A stretch of DNA of 64,000 bases from Rusavskia elegans (taxonomy: Eukaryota; Ascomycota; Lecanoromycetes; Teloschistales; Teloschistaceae): the NCBI GenBank assembly GCA_011316305.1, contig SAUG01000009.1:248001-312000 (forward strand). The letters are read 5' to 3'. Positions 63,891 to 64,000 of this stretch are shown here, one piece after another. Under the pieces are notes generated by a model. That model did not search any database and was not told where the DNA came from. It was given only the letters and a program-made list of their open reading frames with translations. The translations under genes and the position numbers were made by a program. The first letter of the stretch is position 1, and each line of letters opens with the position of its first letter.

Positions 63891-64000
63891 ATTCGATTTA
63901 ATCTATTTAACGGGTCGGATCGAACCGATTTATTAAAACTCGGATCGGATTTTCGAAATACCGATAGAAACCCGTATCGAAGTAACCAGTTTAATAATAA

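Larger units (their letters stand above)
56762..63993. mobile_element. 2.3-2.5-kb hAT-like element, copy 3, split by an LTR retrotransposon and MITEs
   Basis: Left part 56,762-58,210 and right part from 62,567 match copies 1 and 2. The interruption at 58,211-62,561 is an LTR retrotransposon with its own 5-bp duplication. Further insertions are MITEs at 62,785-62,944 and 63,731-63,890. Outer ends TAAACTGGCTGTCG and AACCAGTTTA are degenerate and I see no clear octamer match. Confidence 0.7.
33786..64000. other. Right AT-rich, RIP-mutated arm
   Basis: Same dinucleotide bias as the left arm. No intact gene. Apart from the elements listed separately, I recognise nothing in about 33,786-34,590 (except a block near 33,940-34,250 shared with 9,150-9,480), 34,990-35,566, 39,497-41,040, 55,878-56,028 and 56,662-56,761. 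These are decayed AT-rich DNA. Confidence 0.9.

Noticed and set aside
33786..64000. Centromere
   Set aside because: Long AT-rich RIP-mutated blocks can be centromeric, but they are equally typical of subtelomeric or dispersed repeat blocks; sequence alone cannot decide.

Overview
The window looks like a filamentous ascomycete (Pezizomycotina) chromosome segment. A gene island of ordinary base composition (about 18,363-33,780) sits between two very AT-rich arms (1-18,362 and about 33,780-64,000). In the arms CpA/TpG are almost absent while TpA is over-abundant and CpG survives, which is the footprint of repeat-induced point mutation (RIP). Genes in the island have short introns (mostly 41-68 bp) with CTAAC/CTGAC-like branch points, typical of this group.

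Gene island, left to right. (1) A UstYa-like DUF3328 oxidase on the minus strand, five exons, with both HxxHC motifs. (2) Divergent from it across a shared upstream region, a small secreted peptide gene with a signal peptide and a Kex2-type dibasic site. (3) A complete M13 (neprilysin-like) membrane zinc metallopeptidase, eight exons. (4) Convergent to it, a fungal-specific transcription factor that has no visible Zn2Cys6 cluster. (5) Divergent from that, a small C2H2 zinc-finger protein. (6) An unrecognised minus-strand open frame. (7) An FAD-dependent amine/amino-acid oxidase of the DAO family (fructosyl-amine/sarcosine oxidase type). UstYa oxidase, candidate Kex2-processed precursor, peptidase, regulator and flavoenzyme side by side resemble a small fungal RiPP (dikaritin-type) biosynthetic locus. 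The individual enzymes are well supported; the precursor and the pathway are inference.

The arms are a graveyard of transposons, many nested in one another. Most share hAT-like hallmarks: TIRs of the form TAGACTGGCC...GGCCAGTCTA and 8-bp target-site duplications, many still exact. There are 160-bp MITEs (ten copies noted), 450-545-bp elements and a 2.3-2.5-kb element (three copies). Also present are a second MITE family (TATCAGC...GCTGATA, TA target), a tRNA-derived SINE (three copies), a 0.9-1.05-kb retroposon-like repeat (six copies), a hAT transposase pseudogene, a pair of inverted 4-5-kb decayed elements, and one complete LTR retrotransposon (58,211-62,561) with 410-bp LTRs and a GGACT target duplication, whose gag zinc knuckle has been turned from CCHC into four tyrosines by RIP. 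The left edge of the island coincides exactly with the end of a hAT-like element. I see no intact gene in either arm.

All splice sites were placed by eye from reading frame, family expectation and GT/AG plus branch-point logic. For each of the five main genes and the short peptide model the chosen exons sum to an integral number of codons.
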